Positions 8,552-17,560 are shown, counted from the first letter of the stretch. The stretch is DNA of 64,000 bases from Pseudomonas putida (GCF_028682455.1 NZ_JANHLD010000004.1:372001-436000); one strand, 5' to 3'. Numbers and translations: made by a program. The notes: a model not told the origin generated them from the sequence alone.

Positions 8552-9547
8552 ATGTTTACTCCCACACTCAAGGCGCTAGCTTGCGCACTGGCGCTGTCTG
8601 CCACTGGCTGGGCCAACGCGGCCGACCCGATCACCATCAAATTCTCGCATGTCGTCGCCGATTCAACGCCCAAGGGCCAGGGCGCAATCCTGTTCAAGAA
8701 GCTGGTGGAAGAGCGCCTGCCCGGCAAGGTCAAGGTCGATGTCTACCCGAACTCGTCGTTGTTCGGCGATGGCAAGGAAATGGAAGCGCTGCTGCTGGGC
8801 GATGTACAGATCATCGCGCCGTCGCTGGCCAAGTTCGAGCAATACACCAAGAAGGTGCAACTGTTCGACCTGCCCTTCCTGTTCAACGACATCAATGCCG
8901 TCGACCGCTTCCAGCTCAGCCCCGACGGCCAGGCCCTGCTCAAGTCGATGGAAGACAAGAACATCACGGGCCTGGCCTATTGGCACAACGGCATGAAACA
9001 GCTGTCGGCCAACAAACCGCTGCGCGTGCCGGCCGATGCGCGCGGGCTGAAGTTCCGCGTACAGGCCTCGGCGGTACTGGAAGAGCAGTTCAAGGCCGTG
9101 CGCGCCAACCCGCGCAAGATGAGCTTTGCCGAGGTGTACCAGGGCCTGCAGACCGGTGTGGTCAACGGTGCCGAGAACCCCTACTCGAACATCTACAGCC
9201 AGAAGATGCATGAGGTGCAGAAGTACATCACCGAATCCAACCATGGCGTGCTCGACTACATGCTGATCACCAACACCAAGTTCTGGAACGGCCTGCCGGC
9301 CGATGTGAAACCGGAGCTCGAGGCGATCATCAAGGAAGTCACCCAGCATGTGAACCAGGAAGCCGAGGCGCTGAACCAGGGCGACAAGGAGCGCATCCTG
9401 GCGGCCAAGACCACCGAAATCATCACCCTGACTCCCGAAGAGCGCGAGCAGTGGCGCACGGCGATGAAACCTGTATGGAAAAAATTCGAAGGTGATATCG
9501 GCCCCGACCTGGTCAAGGCGGCCGAGGCGGCCAACCAGGCGCAGTAA
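8552..9547 (+). CDS. dctP: TRAP transporter substrate-binding protein, DctP type
   Basis: A 331-residue periplasmic solute receptor. A Sec signal peptide (MFTPTLKALACALALSATGW, cleavage near ANAAD) precedes a typical DctP fold. Landmarks are IKFSHVVADSTPKGQGA, LPFLFNDINAVDRF, the KFRVQASAVLEEQFKAV segment with the arginine that fixes a carboxylate of the ligand, and GVVNGAENPYSNI. The expected ligands are C4-dicarboxylates (succinate, fumarate, malate). The start at 8552 follows an AGAGGA site. It leads a three-gene dctPQM operon with 62 bases before dctQ. Confidence 0.93.
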   Translation: MFTPTLKALACALALSATGWANAADPITIKFSHVVADSTPKGQGAILFKKLVEERLPGKVKVDVYPNSSLFGDGKEMEALLLGDVQIIAPSLAKFEQYTKKVQLFDLPFLFNDINAVDRFQLSPDGQALLKSMEDKNITGLAYWHNGMKQLSANKPLRVPADARGLKFRVQASAVLEEQFKAVRANPRKMSFAEVYQGLQTGVVNGAENPYSNIYSQKMHEVQKYITESNHGVLDYMLITNTKFWNGLPADVKPELEAIIKEVTQHVNQEAEALNQGDKERILAAKTTEIITLTPEEREQWRTAMKPVWKKFEGDIGPDLVKAAEAANQAQ

Positions 9548-9609
9548 GCCCGCAGGCGGGCGCCGCCCACAAGGAGGCGCCCGCTACCGTCACGCATCGG
9601 AGAATACGC

Positions 9610-10242
9610 ATGAATGCCTTACGGCGTTTCTGGGAACATTTCGAGGAGGGCTTTATCGTCTTCCTGCTGGCCGCCATGACCCTGGTGACCTTCATCTACG
9701 TCATCCTCAACAACCTCTACACCCTGTTCTACAGCCTGGCCGAGCGCTGGACCGGCGCTGCCGACCTGCTCAATAGCATCGGCGACCACGTGATGGACGC
9801 TGCCCAGTCGATGACCTGGAGCAACGCCCTGACCAAGGCACTGTTTGGCTGGCTGATCTTTTTCGGGCTGTCCTACGGTGTGCGCGTGGCCGGCCATATT
9901 GGCGTCGATGCGCTGGTCAACCTCACCAGCAAATCCACCCAACGCCGGCTCGGCCTGATTGCCTGCCTGTGTTGCCTGGGCTACGCGGGCCTCTTGAGCA
10001 TCGCCAGTTTCGAGTGGATATACACACTGTTCGTCGCCAGCATCGGCGCTGAAGACCTGGGCCACTTCGGGATCATGCAGTGGCATATCGGCCTGATCGT
10101 GCCAGTGGGCTTTGCCCTGGTGTTCATCCGCTTTGCCGAAATCTTCGTGCGTATCCTCAGGCACCGGCAGACCGGCCTGGGCCTGGCCGACGAGGCAGCG
10201 GACGCTCTCAAGCTGGCCGACCAGGAGGACGACAAAAAATGA
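9610..10242 (+). CDS. dctQ: TRAP transporter small permease, DctQ type
   Basis: A 210-residue inner membrane protein with four hydrophobic segments (around FIVFLLAAMTLVTFIYVIL, ALFGWLIFFGLSYGVRVA, LGLIACLCCLGYAGLLSIA and IGLIVPVGFALVFIRFAEI). This is the normal DctQ topology. It pairs with DctM to form the sodium-driven translocation unit that accepts substrate from DctP. The stop codon overlaps the dctM start (ATGA at 10239-10242), which indicates translational coupling. The 40-residue hydrophilic stretch between the first two segments is longer than in many DctQ proteins. Confidence 0.93.
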   Translation: MNALRRFWEHFEEGFIVFLLAAMTLVTFIYVILNNLYTLFYSLAERWTGAADLLNSIGDHVMDAAQSMTWSNALTKALFGWLIFFGLSYGVRVAGHIGVDALVNLTSKSTQRRLGLIACLCCLGYAGLLSIASFEWIYTLFVASIGAEDLGHFGIMQWHIGLIVPVGFALVFIRFAEIFVRILRHRQTGLGLADEAADALKLADQEDDKK

Positions 10243-11519
10243 CCATCCTGTTTTTGTTCGTCACCCTGTTTGCCCTGATGTTCATCGGCGTGCCGATCGC
10301 CATTTCCCTGGGACTGTCCGGTTCGCTGACCATCATGCTGTTCAGCCAGGACTCGGTGCGCTCGCTGGCCATCAAGCTGTTCGAGACCTCCGAGCACTAC
10401 ACCCTGCTGGCGATCCCGTTCTTCCTCCTGGCCGGTGCGTTCATGACCACCGGTGGCGTGGCCAAGCGCCTGATCGACTTCGCCAATACCTGTGTGGGGC
10501 ATATCCGCGGCGGGCTCGCGATCGCCGCCGTACTGGCGTGCGTACTGTTCGCGGCACTCTCCGGCTCAAGCCCGGCGACGGTGGCGGCAGTGGGTTCGAT
10601 TGCCATTGCCGGCATGGTGCGCTCCGGTTATCCACAGGCCTTCGGCGCGGGCATCATCTGCAACGCCGGGACCCTGGGCATCCTGATCCCACCGTCGATC
10701 GTGATGGTGGTGTACGCCGCCGCCACCGAGACCTCGGTGGGCAAGCTGTTCATGGCGGGCGTGGTACCGGGCCTGATGCTGGGCCTGATCCTGATGATCG
10801 CCATCTACATCGTGGCGGTAAAAAAGAACCTGCCCGCCCTGCCCCGCGCCACCTTCAGGGAATGGCTCAGCGCTGCCCGCAAGGCAGTCTGGGGCCTGTT
10901 GTTGATGGTGATCATCCTGGGCGGTATCTACAGCGGCATGTTCACCCCGACCGAAGCGGCGGCGGTGGCGGCGGTGTATTCAGCCTTCATCGCGCTGTTC
11001 GTGTACAAGGACATGACCTTCAGGGAAGCCCCCAAGGTGCTGCTGGAGTCGGCCAAGTTGAGCATCATGCTGATGTTCATCATTGCCAACGCCATGCTCT
11101 TTGCCCACGTGCTGACCACCGAGCAACTGCCCCAGCAGATCACAGCCTGGGTGATCGACGCCGGCCTGACCCCGGTGACGTTCCTGCTGGTGGTGAACAT
11201 CGTGCTGCTGGTGGCCGGCGCCTTCATGGAGCCGTCGGCGATCATCCTGATCCTGGCACCGATCCTGTTCCCCATCGCCATGAAGCTGGGCATCGACCCG
11301 ATTCACCTGGGGATCATCATGGTGGTCAACCTTGAGATTGGCCTGATCACACCCCCGGTGGGCCTGAACCTGTTCGTCACCTCGGCGGTGACTGGCATGC
11401 CGCTGACCGCCACCGTGCGCGCGGCCATGCCATGGCTGACACTGCTGGTGTTGTTCCTGATCCTGGTGACCTACGTGCCGTGGATCTCGTTGGTGCTGCC
11501 GAACCTGTTGGGGATGTAG
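10239..11519 (+). CDS. dctM: TRAP transporter large permease, DctM type
   Basis: A 426-residue inner membrane protein with about 12 hydrophobic segments, beginning MTILFLFVTLFALMFIGVP. It has the DctM landmarks ALSGSSPATVAAVGSIA and NAGTLGILIPPSIVMVVYAA in the first half, and EIGLITPPVGLNLFVTSA near the end; these are the elevator-type hairpins that carry sodium and dicarboxylate. The start at 10239 overlaps the dctQ stop by 4 bases; longer upstream reading is not supported. A large stem-loop follows the stop. Confidence 0.94.
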   Translation: MTILFLFVTLFALMFIGVPIAISLGLSGSLTIMLFSQDSVRSLAIKLFETSEHYTLLAIPFFLLAGAFMTTGGVAKRLIDFANTCVGHIRGGLAIAAVLACVLFAALSGSSPATVAAVGSIAIAGMVRSGYPQAFGAGIICNAGTLGILIPPSIVMVVYAAATETSVGKLFMAGVVPGLMLGLILMIAIYIVAVKKNLPALPRATFREWLSAARKAVWGLLLMVIILGGIYSGMFTPTEAAAVAAVYSAFIALFVYKDMTFREAPKVLLESAKLSIMLMFIIANAMLFAHVLTTEQLPQQITAWVIDAGLTPVTFLLVVNIVLLVAGAFMEPSAIILILAPILFPIAMKLGIDPIHLGIIMVVNLEIGLITPPVGLNLFVTSAVTGMPLTATVRAAMPWLTLLVLFLILVTYVPWISLVLPNLLGM

Positions 11520-11523
11520 CTTC

Positions 11524-11561
11524 CTGCAGGGGCGCCACCGTCGTCGGTGCCGCCCCTGCAG
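11524..11561. terminator. Stem-loop between convergent dctM and sensor kinase genes
   Basis: CTGCAGGGGCG (11524-11534) pairs with CGCCCCTGCAG (11551-11561), 11 bp. There is no T run on either side, so stopping may need Rho or may be partial. Confidence 0.55.
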
Positions 11562-11565
11562 CATT

Positions 11566-12258
11566 TCACGGCAGGTACAGACTGAACACCCCGCCGCCCA
11601 ATGCCCCGCCATTGGCGATTTCGATCCGCCCCCTCACCCCGTCGCGCTCATGCAGCGCCGCAATGCGCGCGGCAAAGTACAACCCCAACCCGGTACTGCC
11701 GCTTTGCGCATCGATGCCCTGGGCATAGTCTTGCTGGCGTTCGAGCATGTGCTGGGAAAAGCCCGGGCCGTCGTCGTTGATGCTCAGCAGCAGTTGCTCT
11801 CCTTCATCGCTGACAGTGATCAACAGGGCATGGCCGGCGTAGCGAATGGCATTGTTGAGGATGTTGGCAATCACCGAACCGACCAGTTCACGGTCGAAAA
11901 ATCCCAAGGGGCTGGCGGTGTCGATGCGCCAGGTGGCAAGGATGTCGCGATGCTGCAGCAGGTTCTGCTGGGCAGCCAGCTGGGCCTCGATAAAGTCGTC
12001 CAACTCATGGTAGTCCGGGCACATGGGCAGTTGGTTGACGCCCAGTTTGTACAACCCCAGCAACTGCACCAGCATGCCGTTGAGGTGAGTAAACTCGTGC
12101 TCCATCACCCCTTGTTCGCTGCCCTCGCGCAGCCCTTCGGGCAAGCGCGCCAGCCACTGGCTATGGGCCTGGGTAAGCGCTGCGAGGGAGTTCTTCATGT
12201 CGTGTACGGTGGAGGCTATCACCGTGGAGAAGTCCAGCCCCTGATCGTTCTGGTTCAT
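11566..12258 (-). CDS. Soluble sensor histidine kinase
   Basis: A 230-residue kinase with no membrane segment or input domain. The H-box VHDMKNSLAAL puts the phospho-acceptor at H19, and the ATPase domain follows with N-box NAIRYAGHALL, G1 DDGPGF and G2 GSTGLGLYFA. The very short N-terminus means that the signal must come from a partner protein. The ATG at 12258 overlaps the stop of the response regulator gene by 4 bases, so the two are translationally coupled and very probably form a two-component pair. The stimulus is unknown. Confidence 0.9.
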   Translation of the reverse strand: MNQNDQGLDFSTVIASTVHDMKNSLAALTQAHSQWLARLPEGLREGSEQGVMEHEFTHLNGMLVQLLGLYKLGVNQLPMCPDYHELDDFIEAQLAAQQNLLQHRDILATWRIDTASPLGFFDRELVGSVIANILNNAIRYAGHALLITVSDEGEQLLLSINDDGPGFSQHMLERQQDYAQGIDAQSGSTGLGLYFAARIAALHERDGVRGRIEIANGGALGGGVFSLYLP

Positions 12259-13862
12259 GCGCCAAACGCTCGGATATGCAGTTTGCGGTAACGGTCATAG
12301 CGGCTGTCACTCGGCGGAATGCCAGCCACGCAGGTCAGGCAGGCGCGACACTCTTCCATGACGCTCGGCCCGGGGCTTTCACCACCCATGCGCATCAGCG
12401 CCTGGGCGGTGTTCAGGGCGATGCTGATGTTTTTCGGTTGCAGCGTCAGGGCGCGACGGAACATCGACAAAGCCTCGTCGAGCTGCCCCGCCTGGTAACT
12501 GCGCACGCCCTTGCGGTTGACGTCGACGGCCTCGGTGATCGCGTTGAGTACTGTGGGGTCGTCGGTCAGCTGCGACACGCTGTGCATCACCTTGGGGTCA
12601 TCGCCGTAGGTTTCCACGCAGCTTTTCAGGATGGCGATGCTCGCTGAATGCTGGTCGAGTTTCTGCAGTTGCGCCGCCACCACCAGCGCCGCTTCCACCG
12701 AGAAAAACTGCTCCATCTTGTCCAGCCGTACCAATGCCTGCTCGGTCAGCTTGGCGGCGGTCTCGGCGTCGCCAGCCTGCTGCAGGCTGGCGGCCTTCAT
12801 CAGTCGGGCACGCACCTGCAGGCCCTGGTCCTCGACATTTTCCTTGGCCACGTCACTGAGCACGGTGTTGATCTCGACCCGGGTACGGGCATCCAGGCCA
12901 TTGCCGGCATTCTTGCTCATCAGGGCCTGGACCAGGCCCAGGTTGCTTTCCGGGTCCTTGTAGCGCGAGGTCTTGCCCTGGCTCACGGCATGCCGGTAGG
13001 CCTTGGCAGACGCCTCGAAGTCCTGGTTGGCCATGGCCAGCTTGCCCAGCATCATCTGCCGGCGCACAGCCAGCGGCGAGAGACGCACGGCTTCTTCCAG
13101 CACGCTCTGGGCGCGCTTGTTTTCACCCAGCGCCATCAGCACATCGGCCAGGCCGTCGTACAGGCCTGGCATCATCGGGAAGGCCTTGAGCGCCTGCTCA
13201 TACACGCCCTGGGCCTGGGCCATCTGATTGCGCTTGAACAGCATGCTGCCGAGGGCCGCATAGGCCCAGGGCGTGGCGCGGCTGGCGATGATCGCCTTGA
13301 GGAACTTGCCGAGTTCCTCGAAACGGTTCAGGTCACGCAGCGCATCGGCCCTATAGCGCAGGCACAACGGCGCGAAGCGCGGGTCACGCTTGCACAGCGC
13401 GGCACAGGCCAGCAACACCTCGGCCGGCCGACCGCGGTCCAGGGCCTGGAGAATGGGCTTGAGCAGGGTCTTGCGCTGCACCAGTTTTTCCAGGCGCTGG
13501 GCCAGGCCGATACGGTTGAACGGTTTGGTCAGGTAGGCGTCCGGCTCGTGCTCAAGGGCACTGAGGACAATGGCCTGGCTGCTTTCGGCGGTGACCATGA
13601 GGAATACGCACTCATGGCTGATCAGCTTGTCGAGGATCAGGTCTTCCAGCACCTGCTGGCCGTTTTTCTTGCCGTCGCCCAGGTGGAAGTCCTGGAGGAT
13701 GAAGTCGTAGCGCTTCTGCCCGCACATGCGCAGGGCCTGCTCGCCACTGTCGGCGGTGTCCACATCGCGCACACCCAACTCACGCAGCATCGAGCGGGCC
13801 GAACTGCGAAAATCGGAATAGTCATCGACGATCAGAAAGCTCTTGTTGCTGTAGACCTGCAT
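12255..13862 (-). CDS. Response regulator with receiver domain and C-terminal TPR region
   Basis: A 535-residue protein. The receiver domain (residues about 7-125) has the acidic pair D13/D14, phospho-acceptor D58 in ILQDFHLGDG, the switch Thr in LMVTAES and Lys in YLTKPFN. The rest (about 190-520) is helical with TPR-like units such as AYAALGSMLFKRNQMAQAQG and AFPMMPGLYDGLADVLMALG. There is no DNA-binding or enzymatic output domain, so output is probably through protein-protein contact. It is the first gene of an operon with the downstream kinase. The start at 13862 gives the receiver its normal N-terminus; the ribosome site (AGG) is weak. The leader is unusual and is listed separately. Confidence 0.9.
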   Translation of the reverse strand: MQVYSNKSFLIVDDYSDFRSSARSMLRELGVRDVDTADSGEQALRMCGQKRYDFILQDFHLGDGKKNGQQVLEDLILDKLISHECVFLMVTAESSQAIVLSALEHEPDAYLTKPFNRIGLAQRLEKLVQRKTLLKPILQALDRGRPAEVLLACAALCKRDPRFAPLCLRYRADALRDLNRFEELGKFLKAIIASRATPWAYAALGSMLFKRNQMAQAQGVYEQALKAFPMMPGLYDGLADVLMALGENKRAQSVLEEAVRLSPLAVRRQMMLGKLAMANQDFEASAKAYRHAVSQGKTSRYKDPESNLGLVQALMSKNAGNGLDARTRVEINTVLSDVAKENVEDQGLQVRARLMKAASLQQAGDAETAAKLTEQALVRLDKMEQFFSVEAALVVAAQLQKLDQHSASIAILKSCVETYGDDPKVMHSVSQLTDDPTVLNAITEAVDVNRKGVRSYQAGQLDEALSMFRRALTLQPKNISIALNTAQALMRMGGESPGPSVMEECRACLTCVAGIPPSDSRYDRYRKLHIRAFGA

Positions 13863-14081
13863 CCATGAGACCTGACATGGCAAAAAAAAAAGGATGCACA
13901 GACCTGTGCAACCTTGGGCTGGCTTCGCGGGGACGAAAATTTCGTCGTACTCGCACAGTATCGGCCGCACAGGGCGATAGCTTGAGCCGCACAGGTGTCA
14001 TGGATGGATGACAGCGGGAACGGGCGCACGGCAATTGATGGCGTTGCGCCATCTTCGTTCAAGCCCGGAAGATAGTAAAGC
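13863..14081 (-). promoter_or_regulatory. Leader/promoter of the response regulator operon, rich in repeats
   Basis: This is part of the 311-base gene-free stretch 13863-14173. It holds an inverted repeat TGCACAG-AC-CTGTGCA (13895-13910). On the minus strand this is followed by ten T residues (13882-13891) about 20 bases before the start codon, like a small intrinsic terminator or attenuator. Further upstream are a 15-base palindrome GACGAAA-A-TTTCGTC (13932-13946) and a direct repeat GCCGCACAGG at 13964-13973 and 13986-13995, 22 bases apart. A further GCACAG lies at 13952. I see no gene in it. Confidence 0.6.
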
Positions 14082-14108
14082 GCCGCTGCCCCACGCCAGG
14101 GCAGCGGC
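14082..14108 (-). terminator. Stem-loop downstream of the lysozyme-inhibitor gene
   Basis: GCCGCTGCCC (14082-14091) pairs perfectly with GGGCAGCGGC (14099-14108) across a 7-base loop. On the minus strand it is followed by GCTTTACT, so the T run is poor. Confidence 0.55.
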
Positions 14109-14173
14109 ACAAGAGGCCACTCAATGGTTTGCGCCGTGGTGACTGTCGGCGAGGGTCGCGAGCGCCAAGCAGG

Positions 14174-14758
14174 TTACTGGGCAGCCCGGCAGGTCAGCTC
14201 CTGACCGTACCACTTCACCTTGGCCTCGCCCTGGTGCTCCCAGAACTCGACCCCTTCACGGGCGTACTTGCTGCCGCTGGCCGAGCGCTGGGCAATGGCG
14301 ATGGTCTGGTCGTCGCCGTAGGTCAGCACTGCCGCCTGGGGATCGAGCTGGTTGTAGAACACGGCGGTGAAGGGTTTGTCGTTGTCATCGCATTCGAACT
14401 CGACCGCTGCCGGCACTTGCACCGACCCCGACTTGATCTGCAGCTCGACCAGCCGCGTCTGGTACTGCTCGCGTACACAGGCCTCGGCATCCGTGGCTTT
14501 CCAGCATTCGTCACGGCCCTTGATCCAGCCGCGCTGGGTGGCCTTGAGCAGCTTCTGGGAGTCGCTGTCGGCCTGGCCCAGGGCCTTTTTGAAGGTTGTC
14601 GCCAGGTCCCGATCCAGCTTGCTCAGCTCCGGGCTCTGGCACACCTTGAGTTCCATGCCCTGGGCCTTGTCGCAGGAAAACGAGGGGCCTTCTGCCGCCA
14701 GAACCGCCCCAGCCGACAACAAGCCGATCAGCAGCACCGAAGTGCGTTTGGCAAACAT
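14174..14758 (-). CDS. Periplasmic two-domain protein: LprI-like (DUF1311) plus MliC lysozyme-inhibitor domain
   Basis: A 194-residue exported protein. A signal peptide (MFAKRTSVLLIGLLSAGAVL, cleavage near AAEG) precedes a DUF1311/LprI-type domain with paired cysteines (SFSCDKAQ, ELKVCQSPELSKLD, DECWKATDAEACV; residues about 25-105). A C-terminal MliC-type domain follows (FECDDNDKPFTAVFY to WYGQELTCRA). Both domain types are associated with inhibition of lysozyme, so it likely protects peptidoglycan from host or competitor lysozymes. There is no lipobox, so it is soluble. The start at 14758 is preceded by GGAGG; an ATG five codons earlier would place that site inside the gene. Confidence 0.85.
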   Translation of the reverse strand: MFAKRTSVLLIGLLSAGAVLAAEGPSFSCDKAQGMELKVCQSPELSKLDRDLATTFKKALGQADSDSQKLLKATQRGWIKGRDECWKATDAEACVREQYQTRLVELQIKSGSVQVPAAVEFECDDNDKPFTAVFYNQLDPQAAVLTYGDDQTIAIAQRSASGSKYAREGVEFWEHQGEAKVKWYGQELTCRAAQ

Positions 14759-14833
14759 GGGCAAAGCCTCCATCAGGGAAATATCTGCAACAGAGTACAG
14801 CAGATATCCACCCCGGCGTTGCGCCGTGTGCCG

Positions 14834-17560
14834 TCAGTTCAGCAGGCCCAGGGCCTTGGCCCGGGCAACGGCCTGGGTGCGCCGCTCGACCCCAAGTTTG
14901 CTATTGATGTGGCTGGCGTGGGTCTTGACGGTGTGCAGCGAGATGAACAGGCGCTCGCTGATTTCCTGGTTCGAGCAGCCCTGGGCGATAAGCTCCAGCA
15001 CGGCCGTTTCGCGGGCGCTCAATGCCTCGCAACTGCCACTGCCGGAATCCTGCGCAGCCTGGAGGGCAGGCAGCAAGGCCAGCAGGCTGGATTGCGCCGC
15101 ACCTGCAGGCTGCGCGAGCAATTGCTCGCGCAGCCACACCGGGTGTTCGCGCAGCAGGCGCTGGAAGGCCTGCACGGCGCCACCACGTGCCGCATCGAGG
15201 CTCAGCACCAGCAATTCGCGGGCCTGGTGTTCGCTGTTGTTGGCCAGCAGCAGTTCGATCCACTGGCACAAGGCGGTGACGCACAACAACTGCCCGCCAC
15301 TGGCCTGACCGCGCGCCACCAGCGCCTGCAAGCGTCGTCCGGACTGTTCCAGGCGCCCTTGGGTGCGCTCAAGCAGGGCTTGTTGCAGTTCGATGTGCAA
15401 GGGCAGCAACGGATGAAATTCCGGTGCCGAAGCCGCCTGCTTGCCGCCATAGGTCTGGCCCAGGCGCAACAGCCAGGATTCGGCGAGGTCGATACGCCCC
15501 TGGGCCAGCCACAGCTCGCATTTGACCAGGGTGATCATCGCCAGATAGAACACTGGCGGCACATCCCAGATGTGCATCAGCCGCTCGGCTTCGGCAAGCT
15601 CGGCGAAGGCTTGGGCAAAGCGCCCTTCACGGCCATCCAGCGAGGCGATCACGCAGTGGCCGATCAGCACGCTGATGTCGCGACAGGCCCGCGCCTCGAC
15701 CAGGCCTGCGCGCAGGCGACTGCGGCCGGCGTCCGGTTGCAGGCGGGCGGCCAGCAGATACCCCTCATACAAGGTCAGCCGCGCGCGCACCGCGTACAGG
15801 CGTTGCGCCGACAGCCCTTGCAGGCGCTGCAGGCCCTGGCGCACTTCGTCCTGGGCGCGCAGCACTTCGCCACGGGCGTGCAGCACCCGCGCCCGGTCGT
15901 AGTGGGCCAGGGCCTCGAACAACGGATTGCCGACCCGCTGGGCCAGCTCCAGAGCCTCGCGGTTCCAGCCCCGGGCACGCCAGAAGTCGCCATCGGCAAT
16001 CGCCAGGTTGGACAACGTCGACAGGCACACCAGCCGCTGGCCATATCGCTTTGGCGGCAAGCTGTGCAGCGCTTCGCTGCAATAGGCCAGGGTGCCTTCG
16101 CGATCGCCACGCCCGCGGGCGATGACCCCGCTCAGCGCCAGCCACTGCGCCAGCATGGATTTTTGCGCCGTCGCCGACGGTGCCGGCAAGAAGCGGCTCA
16201 GGTGGCTGGCCAGCTCTTCGGCGGCATCCAGTTGCCCGGCCAGGCCCAGGGCCCAGCTGTACAGCACGATCAGTCGCGGGGTGCTGATCAACAGGCTGTC
16301 GGGCAGGTCCATCTTCCAGCGCAGCAACATGCCCACGTTCTGCTCGGCCAGCAGCTGTTCCTCGGACAGGTTCTGCACCAGGTTGGCGGCAACATCCAGG
16401 TGCCCCGCGCGCAAGGCCTGCTCCACCGCCTCATCGAGCAGGCCCTGGCCATGGAACCAGCGGCAAGCGCGCAGGTGCAGGCTCGACAATGGCAGGCTGG
16501 TCTGGCGGCTGCGCAACAGATCGGAAAACAGGTGGTGGTACCGGTACCAGCGCCCATGCTCGTCGAGCGGTACCAGAAACACCTGGTGCGCTTGCAGGTA
16601 ACGAATGATCTCGGCGCTGTCGTGGCTTTCGCGCAGGGCGTCGCACAGCTCGCTGCAGAAGCGCTCCTGGCAGGCGGTGTCGTTCAGGAAGCCCTGGACC
16701 TCGGCTGGCAGGATGTCGATGACTTCTTCGAGCAAGTAATCGCGGATCAGGCCTTCGCCGCCATGCAGCGCCTGCGGCAAGGCGCTGTCGGCCCCCGATT
16801 CGCTGGCCGCCAGTTGCCAGAAGCGCAGGCCGGCCACCCAACCGTCGCTACGCTGGATCAGGTTATCCAGCGCTTGACCGCGCAACACGGTGGGCTGCTG
16901 GCCCAGCACCGCCAGCGACTCGTCCGGAGTCAGGCGCAGGTCCTGTTCGTTGAGCTCCAGCAATTGGCGCGACAGACGCAAGCGGGCCAGGTGCCAGTCC
17001 GGGCGCTGGCGGCTGGTGACCAGTAGCACCAGGCCCGGCGGCAGGTGATTGAGAAAGAACTGCAGGCAGCGATCGAGTACCGGCCCCTGGGCCAGGTGGT
17101 AGTCGTCCAGAACCAGCAGCAAGGGATTGTGCGGTTGCAGGTGGCGGGCCAGTTCGTCGAGCAGGCCGTCGAGCCACTCTTCGAAGGCGAAGGGTTGATG
17201 GCGCTGGCGCATCTTCAGCAGGCCAAGGGCCTGGTTGCCCACCGCCGGGCAATACTGCTGAAGACCCTCGAGCAAGCGTTCAAGGAAACGCCCGGGGTCA
17301 TTGTCCCGGCGACTGAGCCCCAGCCACAGGCTGCTCCAATGATTGGGCAGGCCCTGGCAGAACTCCACCGCCAGCGAGCTTTTACCGAAACCGGCGGGGG
17401 CATTCACCAGCAACAGGCGCCCGCCCAGCCCCGACTGCAGTCGCTGGCACAACCGCGCCCGCGGCACATGCCCTTCAGGCAGTGGCGGCCGATAGAAACG
17501 CCCTTCCAGGGCACTCATGGCCTGGCTGGAGAACCCTTGCGTACGGGACAGATCAGTCAT
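14834..17560 (-). CDS. MalT-like LuxR-family (LAL) transcriptional activator
   Basis: A 908-residue large ATP-binding regulator. The N-terminal STAND ATPase has Walker A NAPAGFGKSS at about 53-62 and Walker B LLLVLDDYHL. The middle (about 400-820) is a helical MalT/TPR-like sensor region. The C-terminal LuxR helix-turn-helix is LSARETAVLELIAQGCSNQE followed by SLHTVKTHASHINSKLGVE. Proteins of this type bind an inducer and ATP, oligomerise and activate promoters. It lies directly downstream of the DUF1302/DUF1329 operon on the same strand, with acyl-CoA ligase beyond, so that locus is its probable target. The inducer is not known from sequence. Confidence 0.9.
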   Translation of the reverse strand: MTDLSRTQGFSSQAMSALEGRFYRPPLPEGHVPRARLCQRLQSGLGGRLLLVNAPAGFGKSSLAVEFCQGLPNHWSSLWLGLSRRDNDPGRFLERLLEGLQQYCPAVGNQALGLLKMRQRHQPFAFEEWLDGLLDELARHLQPHNPLLLVLDDYHLAQGPVLDRCLQFFLNHLPPGLVLLVTSRQRPDWHLARLRLSRQLLELNEQDLRLTPDESLAVLGQQPTVLRGQALDNLIQRSDGWVAGLRFWQLAASESGADSALPQALHGGEGLIRDYLLEEVIDILPAEVQGFLNDTACQERFCSELCDALRESHDSAEIIRYLQAHQVFLVPLDEHGRWYRYHHLFSDLLRSRQTSLPLSSLHLRACRWFHGQGLLDEAVEQALRAGHLDVAANLVQNLSEEQLLAEQNVGMLLRWKMDLPDSLLISTPRLIVLYSWALGLAGQLDAAEELASHLSRFLPAPSATAQKSMLAQWLALSGVIARGRGDREGTLAYCSEALHSLPPKRYGQRLVCLSTLSNLAIADGDFWRARGWNREALELAQRVGNPLFEALAHYDRARVLHARGEVLRAQDEVRQGLQRLQGLSAQRLYAVRARLTLYEGYLLAARLQPDAGRSRLRAGLVEARACRDISVLIGHCVIASLDGREGRFAQAFAELAEAERLMHIWDVPPVFYLAMITLVKCELWLAQGRIDLAESWLLRLGQTYGGKQAASAPEFHPLLPLHIELQQALLERTQGRLEQSGRRLQALVARGQASGGQLLCVTALCQWIELLLANNSEHQARELLVLSLDAARGGAVQAFQRLLREHPVWLREQLLAQPAGAAQSSLLALLPALQAAQDSGSGSCEALSARETAVLELIAQGCSNQEISERLFISLHTVKTHASHINSKLGVERRTQAVARAKALGLLN

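Noticed and set aside
14129..17026. A 965-codon open frame antisense to the LAL regulator gene
   Set aside because: It mirrors the codon pattern of the real gene, has no domain and no family-like sequence; long antisense frames are expected at this GC content.
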